Source: Clostridia bacterium (GTDB lineage: Bacteria > Bacillota > Clostridia > Oscillospirales > CAG-382). From it: a DNA stretch of 10,046 bases. The position numbers and the translations under genes were made by a program. The notes beneath the pieces are model-generated. The model saw nothing but the letters and a program-made list of their open reading frames with translations, was not told the DNA's origin and searched no databases. Position 1 is the stretch's first letter. Each line of letters starts with the position of its first letter. The stretch spans positions 1 through 10,046 of the forward strand of contig JAGADB010000026.1 in NCBI GenBank assembly GCA_017613815.1, read 5' to 3'. Below, piece after piece: positions 5,679 through 10,046 of this stretch.

Positions 5679-6723
5679 ATTCTTCATTGCTTTCGTCGGT
5701 TTCTCCGCTGTCGTTTTCGACATGTTCAGGCTGTTTTTTCCTGCGTTTAACTCCTTGTGCAAGCGGGTTATTGTATGCGGCCTGGATTAGTTTTTCGTCG
5801 CTTACGTGTGTGTAAATCTGCGTGGTCGAGAGGTCCTCGTGCCCGAGAATGTCTTTTAGCACTCTCACGTCGGTGTTGCCGTATAAATACATGAGCGTCG
5901 CCGCGGTGTGCCGCAGCTTGTGCACCGACATTCCGAGACTTTCAAGCCCAGCTTCTTTGAGGTGCTTGTAAATCAGCCACTGAACGGTTTTTACGCTTAT
6001 TCTGTTTCTGTTTCTCGAAACGAAAAGCGCGTCTTTGTGCTCAGGCTTTACGTTTTTTGGACGGACCTTCAGATACGCTTTTATCGCGTTTCTGCATGCG
6101 TCGTTTAAGAATATTCTGCGCTGCTTGCTTCCTTTGCCGGTAACGTTGAGCGCGGTCATTTCCTCGTCCATATCGCTTAAATTAATGCCGGCAAGCTCGG
6201 AAACACGCATTCCGCAGTTTAAAAACAGTGTAATTATCGCAAAATCCCTCTCGGAATTTTTTCCGTCGACCGACTCTAAAAGCTGTTTTGATTCTTCAAG
6301 ACTTAGAAATTTCGGAAGCGTCTTGCTTTTTTTCGGGGTTTCTATCTTTTCGGTGGGATTTACGTCTATAACCATTATGGTTTTGGAAAGATATTTGTAA
6401 AACGAGCGCAGGCACGAAAGCTTTCTCGAACGCGAGGTGCTGTTGTTTTTTAGCGTCAGCGCGCAGAAAGAGAGAAATTCGTAAACGTCTTCGCTTTTTA
6501 CGCCTTTCAGAAGCTCGTCGGTCGCGTCGGAAAAGGGAATGTTTTCAAATTCGGCTTCGGAATATTTCTTTTTGTCTTTTCTTATAAGCATAAATCTCGA
6601 AAAGGTGCGCAAATCGTGGTAATAATTGAAAACGGTAAGTTTTGAGCGCGCCTGTATTACGAGTTTGTAGTTTAAGAACCGTCTGACTGTGTCCGGCGCG
6701 TCGCTGTAATCAAAATCCGCCAT
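5677..6723 (-). CDS. Tyrosine recombinase/integrase, XerC-like, complete active site
   Basis: 348 residues. The N-terminal core-binding domain covers about 8-125 (TVRRFLNYKL at the start, SFYKYL near the end) and the catalytic domain about 135-320. All catalytic residues are visible: Arg173 (GMRVSEL), Lys197 (TGKGSKQRR), His268 and Arg271 (HKLRHTAATL), His295 (GHEDLSTTQ) and nucleophile Tyr304 (IYTHV). The tail from about 325 to 348 is first basic (KRRKK), then acidic. This layout fits the clostridial XerC-like recombinases that resolve chromosome dimers or act in small mobile units. The ATG at 6723 was chosen over an in-frame GTG at 6732 because that GTG overlaps the AAGGAG site (6737-6732), which is 8 bases from the ATG. 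No integrase-type neighbours (excisionase, att repeats) are seen. It is probably a housekeeping gene; the exact Xer assignment is uncertain. Confidence 0.92.
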   Translation of the reverse strand: MADFDYSDAPDTVRRFLNYKLVIQARSKLTVFNYYHDLRTFSRFMLIRKDKKKYSEAEFENIPFSDATDELLKGVKSEDVYEFLSFCALTLKNNSTSRSRKLSCLRSFYKYLSKTIMVIDVNPTEKIETPKKSKTLPKFLSLEESKQLLESVDGKNSERDFAIITLFLNCGMRVSELAGINLSDMDEEMTALNVTGKGSKQRRIFLNDACRNAIKAYLKVRPKNVKPEHKDALFVSRNRNRISVKTVQWLIYKHLKEAGLESLGMSVHKLRHTAATLMYLYGNTDVRVLKDILGHEDLSTTQIYTHVSDEKLIQAAYNNPLAQGVKRRKKQPEHVENDSGETDESNEE

Positions 6724-6766
6724 AATCCGCACTCCTTTCTTTCGCTTTTCTTTATTTTAACATAGA

Positions 6767-6796
6767 ATTATATAAAATTCAAAGTATTTTTGTAAA
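6767..6796 (-). promoter_or_regulatory. Promoter of the XerC-like gene
   Basis: On the minus strand: TTTACA (6796-6791), 18 bases, TATAAT (6772-6767). An overlapping alternative is TTGAAT, 17 bases, TAAAAT. Either would start about 35-45 bases before the ATG at 6723. The matching rightward promoter for the gene at 6809 is less clear; only TATAAA at 6771-6776 is seen. Confidence 0.5.
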
Positions 6797-6808
6797 TTGG
6801 AGGAAAAA

Positions 6809-7399
6809 ATGAAAGTTTTCAGCTCAAAATCCGCTATGATAAAGAAAATGTGGCTCAACCAGTTTGCGTTTTCGCTTTTCGGACTGTTTGTGGCGTCGCC
6901 GTTTACGGGCAATTTATGCATTATTGCAGGCATTTTCTCGTATTTGTTCTATCTTTTTGTCGTGGGATACTCTGTAATCGACGACGCGCAGAAGGATAAA
7001 ATAAAGCTTGATGCGGGCAGGGGAGAAGGTCTTTGCGCTCTTACCGGGCTGAAATATTCGCTTATAGCGTTTCTTCCTTCTTTTCTCGTAACTTTCGGAT
7101 ATATGATAAGCACGTTTTTCGTTAAGGTTTCGGGCGTTGTATCGACAATAGTATTCGTTATAGTAAAATACGCATTTTGCGGCGAAATTTTGGGAATAGA
7201 TATAGGACTTACAAAATACAGATACGCGGAAGACACGCTTACAAGAGTCAGCGACGCTCCGGAATCTATCCTTTTTATGAGCGAGCATGCAATTTTCCAG
7301 CTTATTTTCATAGTTCTTTCGGTAATACTTCTTTCCGTAGTCTATTATCTCGCTTTTAGCGGCATAATCCGCTTAAAGACGTCGGAGGAGAAAAAATAA
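6809..7399 (+). CDS. Hypothetical membrane protein with about five transmembrane helices
   Basis: 196 residues, not recognised. Hydrophobic segments lie at about 15-32, 35-57, 82-102, 104-124 and 162-184, with a basic N-terminus and a Lys/Glu-rich C-terminus (TSEEKK). Loop 58-80 is charged and glycine-rich (DDAQKDK, GRGEG), and loop 125-160 is polar. There is no catalytic motif or transporter signature that I can name. The ATG at 6809 is preferred over an in-frame TTG at 6797 because that TTG overlaps the GGAGG ribosome binding site (6799-6803), which lies 5 bases from the ATG. It is the first gene of a rightward run, 58 bases before the amidase gene. A role in the envelope is only a guess from the neighbour. 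Confidence 0.7.
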   Translation: MKVFSSKSAMIKKMWLNQFAFSLFGLFVASPFTGNLCIIAGIFSYLFYLFVVGYSVIDDAQKDKIKLDAGRGEGLCALTGLKYSLIAFLPSFLVTFGYMISTFFVKVSGVVSTIVFVIVKYAFCGEILGIDIGLTKYRYAEDTLTRVSDAPESILFMSEHAIFQLIFIVLSVILLSVVYYLAFSGIIRLKTSEEKK

Positions 7400-7419
7400 G
7401 TATTATTTCCGCCGTTTTT

Positions 7420-7448
7420 CAATATATTTTTAGTAAAAAAATATATTG
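7420..7448 (+). promoter_or_regulatory. 12-bp hairpin abutting the amidase ribosome binding site
   Basis: CAATATATTTTT (7420-7431) pairs fully with AAAAATATATTG (7437-7448) around an AGTAA loop. With G-U pairs it can extend into the GGAGG site (7448-7452). It has no T-tract after it, so it is not a terminator. It could mask the ribosome binding site or be a protein-binding palindrome. Confidence 0.55.
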
Positions 7449-7457
7449 GAGGACGGT

Positions 7458-8192
7458 ATGCGCCAAAGTATTTCTTACACATTAAAATTCATCTTTTTTT
7501 CTGCTTTTCTTGCAATAGTTGTCCTTGTTTTCGGATTGTGCGGACACTTTTCAAACAAGAGCAGTAAAACGTTTTTGAGCGAAAAAGAGAAAACGGGGAT
7601 AAATATCATAATCGACGCGGGACACGGCGGGGAAGACGGCGGCGCCGCCGCCAACGGAGTTGTGGAAAAAGACTTAAATCTATCTATCTCTAAATATCTT
7701 TATCAGTATTTTCTCCTTTCGCCTTACAACGTTCACATGACGCGGGATACAGACGTTCTTTTGTATAAGAAAGGCGAAGAAAAGCACAAAAAGAAATACG
7801 ACATAACAAACAGAATAGAGTATGCGAAAAACTTCGACAACGCCGTTTTTATAAGCATTCATCAAAATAAGTTTGAAATTCCGAAATACAAAGGGCTTCA
7901 GGTTTACTATTCGCCGAATAACCTTTTGAGCGAAAACCTTGCAGGTATAATTCAGTCAAACAACAAGCTTTTCATAGATTCGGACAACAAAAGACAAATA
8001 AAAAAGGCGGATAAAAAAATACGGCTGCTTGATACTCTTGAAATGCCCGCGGTGCTTGTCGAGTGCGGATTTTTGTCAAATTATGAAGAAGCAAACAAAC
8101 TCAAAGACAGCGAATATCAAAAGAAAATTGCTTTCAATATTTTTATATCGGTTTTGCAATTCATGGAAGAAAACGGAGACGGTCTATTATGA
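7458..8192 (+). CDS. cwlD: N-acetylmuramoyl-L-alanine amidase, CwlD-type (amidase_3)
   Basis: 244 residues, close to B. subtilis CwlD (about 237). A membrane anchor or signal covers residues 9-28, and the zinc amidase domain about 48-238. Zinc ligands are His56 (DAGHGGEDGG), Glu70 (VVEKDLNLS) and His125 (FISIHQN); Glu202 (VECGFLSN) is the catalytic acid/base. In the family, CwlD removes the stem peptide from muramic acid in the spore cortex, together with PdaA, so that muramic-delta-lactam forms and germination lytic enzymes can recognise the cortex. It acts outside the membrane. The ATG at 7458 was chosen over an in-frame TTG at 7446 because that TTG overlaps GGAGG (7448-7452), which lies 5 bases upstream of the ATG. 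The stop overlaps the RadA start by 4 bases. A vegetative amidase of the same family cannot be excluded. No clear sporulation sigma-factor promoter was found. Confidence 0.9.
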   Translation: MRQSISYTLKFIFFSAFLAIVVLVFGLCGHFSNKSSKTFLSEKEKTGINIIIDAGHGGEDGGAAANGVVEKDLNLSISKYLYQYFLLSPYNVHMTRDTDVLLYKKGEEKHKKKYDITNRIEYAKNFDNAVFISIHQNKFEIPKYKGLQVYYSPNNLLSENLAGIIQSNNKLFIDSDNKRQIKKADKKIRLLDTLEMPAVLVECGFLSNYEEANKLKDSEYQKKIAFNIFISVLQFMEENGDGLL

Positions 8193-9568
8193 AAATTAAA
8201 ACAGGTTACATCTGCTCGGAATGCGGAAACGTTACGGCAAAATGGTTCGGACAGTGCCCGTCGTGTAAAAGCTGGAACACGCTTGAAGAATACGAGGACA
8301 CAACGGAGCTTGACGCAAAAAGCGCAAAAAAAGCGGTAATAAAAAGGGAAAAAGCGCTGTCGTATTCCATTGACAGTATAGATATTACGGAAGAGCCGCG
8401 CGCCGTAACGGGTATAGAAGAATTTGACAGAGTGCTCGGCGGCGGAATCGTAAAGGGCTCGGTTACTCTTTTGTCGGGCGAACCCGGTATCGGTAAATCC
8501 ACGCTTCTTCTTCAGATCTGCGACGTTTTGGGAAAATCGCAGAAGGTGCTCTACGTTTCGGGCGAGGAATCTCCATCACAGATTAAACTGCGCGCAAAAA
8601 GGCTCGGCGTTTCCGGAAAGGATATTCTCATATATGCCGAGACGGATATTGACGAGGTGATAGCCGAAATAAACGCGTCGTCTCCCGAAATAGTGATAAT
8701 CGATTCGATTCAGGCGATGTCTGACCGCGCGTCGTCGTCTGTTGCCGGAAGTATAACCCAGGTGAAAAACACCGCCTCAAAGCTTATAAGATGCGCAAAA
8801 ACAGACGGAATATCGGTTATAATCGTAGGCCACGTCAATAAAGACGGAGCGATTGCGGGACCGAAAGTCCTTGAACATATGGTCGATACGGTTTTGTATT
8901 TTGACGGGGAAAAGCAGTATTCATACAGAATGTTAAGGGCGGTAAAGAACAGATTCGGTTCTACAAACGAAATAGGAATATTCGAGATGAATTCCGAAGG
9001 ACTGACGGAGGTCGCGAACCCTTCTGAATATCTGCTCTCGCAGAGAACGCTCAACGTGTCGGGAACATGTACGCTCTGCGCAATGGAGGGCACAAGACCG
9101 ATACTTGCGGAAATTCAAGCGCTCGTTACAAAAAGTTTCCTTAACGTTCCGAGAAGAACGTCAAACGGCTTTGATTACAACAGGCTTTCAATGCTCTCGG
9201 CGGTGCTCGAAAAGCGGCTCGGACTCAGACTCGGAATAAACGACGTGTATCTTAACGTCGTAGGCGGCCTTCACGTTGCGGACCCGTCAACCGACCTTCC
9301 CGCATGCCTTGCGCTTATATCGGGTTATAAGGATATAGCAATTAGCGAAAAACTCGTGGCAATGGGGGAGATAGGACTTGCGGGCGAATGCAGGGCTATT
9401 GCGCTTATTGAGCAGAGAGTAAGGGAAAGCATCCGCCTCGGATTCGATAAAATCGTAATTCCTTACAGAAATTACGAAAAGAGCAAGAGTCAGCTTTCAA
9501 AACTTGCAAAAGACGCTGAAATTATACCTGTAAAGAGCTTGTTTGACGCTCTGAAACTGTTTTCATGA
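8189..9568 (+). CDS. radA: DNA repair protein RadA (branch-migration ATPase)
   Basis: 459 residues, the full family length (E. coli RadA 460). The zinc finger has Cys9, Cys12, Cys23 and Cys26. The RecA-like ATPase covers about 65-265, with Walker A GEPGIGKST (97-105), Walker B IVIID (158-162) and the RadA-specific KNRFG motif (253-257). A Lon-protease-like domain (about 275-459) without protease function completes it. RadA drives branch migration and processing of recombination intermediates with RecA in the cytoplasm. The ATG overlaps the amidase stop (ATGA), with GGAG 10 bases upstream, so it is probably translated by coupling. In many Firmicutes radA sits near disA or clpC; here it follows an amidase gene instead. 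No residue is missing. Confidence 0.97.
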   Translation: MKIKTGYICSECGNVTAKWFGQCPSCKSWNTLEEYEDTTELDAKSAKKAVIKREKALSYSIDSIDITEEPRAVTGIEEFDRVLGGGIVKGSVTLLSGEPGIGKSTLLLQICDVLGKSQKVLYVSGEESPSQIKLRAKRLGVSGKDILIYAETDIDEVIAEINASSPEIVIIDSIQAMSDRASSSVAGSITQVKNTASKLIRCAKTDGISVIIVGHVNKDGAIAGPKVLEHMVDTVLYFDGEKQYSYRMLRAVKNRFGSTNEIGIFEMNSEGLTEVANPSEYLLSQRTLNVSGTCTLCAMEGTRPILAEIQALVTKSFLNVPRRTSNGFDYNRLSMLSAVLEKRLGLRLGINDVYLNVVGGLHVADPSTDLPACLALISGYKDIAISEKLVAMGEIGLAGECRAIALIEQRVRESIRLGFDKIVIPYRNYEKSKSQLSKLAKDAEIIPVKSLFDALKLFS

Positions 9569-10046
9569 AGAATAGCGTACTTGTCAGCTCGAAAATAAGC
9601 GAAAAATGTGCAAAAAGCCTTGAAAACAGAGGGTTTGAGCTTATAAAAGTACCCGAAAACGCAAGTTTTGACGGTCCCGTATCGGCTCATCCCGACATTT
9701 TTGCATTTGTAATTGATAATAATATAGTCTGCCATAGGGAAATCAAACATTTGTTCGAAAAAATGCAGGGGAATTACAAAATAACAGAAGCAAGGGACTT
9801 CGGAAAAGCGGAAAAATGCTTATATCCGGACGACTGCGGGCTGAATTTCGCGTTGTGCGGCGATAAACTGATAGGGAAACAGAAATGCGCCGACCAAAAG
9901 ATAAAGGAAATCGCCGAAAAATATAATCTTAAAATTATTGACGTAAATCAGGGATATGCAAAATGCAATATCTGCATAGTCGACGGTAATTCGATAATAA
10001 CAGAGGATAAGGGTATTTATAAAAAATGTACGCTCGCTGGAATGGA
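9565..10046 (+). CDS. DUF6873-like protein (pentein/GME-type fold proposed), 3' truncated by window edge
   Basis: The frame opens at ATG 9565 and runs without a stop to the window end (160 codons visible). It overlaps the RadA stop by 4 bases (ATGA), so it is probably coupled to it. Motifs in order: HPDIFAFV (about 45-52), a CLYPDDCGLN segment (about 90-99), and KIIDVNQGYAKCNICIVDG, then an IITEDKGI stretch, in the last third. This order matches the clostridial proteins I know as DUF6873, described as having a guanidine-modifying-enzyme (pentein) fold. Full-length members are about 230-250 residues, so roughly two thirds is present. No biochemical role is established to my knowledge. Several cysteines occur at conserved-looking places. 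The family name is from memory and is moderately sure; that the gene is real is near certain from coupling and codon use. Confidence 0.8.
   Translation, partial: MKNSVLVSSKISEKCAKSLENRGFELIKVPENASFDGPVSAHPDIFAFVIDNNIVCHREIKHLFEKMQGNYKITEARDFGKAEKCLYPDDCGLNFALCGDKLIGKQKCADQKIKEIAEKYNLKIIDVNQGYAKCNICIVDGNSIITEDKGIYKKCTLAGM

Noticed and set aside
6724..6732. GTG at 6732 as the start of the XerC-like gene
   Set aside because: It overlaps the AAGGAG site that serves the ATG at 6723.
8710..9118. Minus-strand open frames opposite radA
   Set aside because: Shadows of a gene with all family motifs; no start signals.

Overview
The window looks like the chromosome of an endospore-forming or spore-lineage Firmicute of class Clostridia, probably an uncultured or gut-type member. 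The signs are AT-rich spacers with Gram-positive style ribosome binding sites (AAGGAG/GGAGG), a CwlD-type amidase of the spore-cortex family, a RadA gene directly followed by a clostridial DUF6873-like gene, a CCA-encoding tRNA-Leu and intrinsic terminators with T-tracts. There is no clear prophage, IS, CRISPR or plasmid signature. Most of the window is housekeeping or ordinary accessory sequence.

Layout. 1-123 is the end of an HU DNA-binding protein gene with its terminator. 247-333 is tRNA-Leu(CAA) with its own promoter; it shares a bidirectional terminator with a minus-strand gene for a lipoprotein-type MTA/SAH nucleosidase (382-1167). A divergent promoter region (1168-1303) separates that gene from a 684-residue cytosolic protein with a beta-sandwich followed by an (alpha/alpha)6-like region, predicted to act on carbohydrate (1304-3358). 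A 322-base spacer (3359-3680) holds a terminator, short direct repeats and a perfect 16-bp inverted repeat around a 45-bp AT-rich core with outward-facing promoters. It leads into a XerD-like tyrosine recombinase with altered catalytic positions (3681-4574). Next comes a YesL/DUF624-like membrane protein (4661-5644), convergent with a second tyrosine recombinase whose catalytic set is complete (5677-6723, minus strand).

The right part is a rightward gene run: an unidentified five-helix membrane protein (6809-7399), CwlD-like amidase (7458-8192), RadA (8189-9568) and a partial DUF6873-like protein (9565-end). The last three overlap by 4 bases at each junction (ATGA), which implies translational coupling. 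The amidase acts on peptidoglycan outside the membrane and RadA on recombination intermediates inside the cell. Their coupling is therefore probably a matter of shared expression, not one pathway.

The most interesting spot is 3600-3680. A recombinase gene is preceded by perfect inverted repeats that overlap its -35 element on one side and its ribosome binding site on the other, with promoters pointing both ways between them. It could be a very small invertible promoter or an autoregulatory operator; the sequence alone does not decide.
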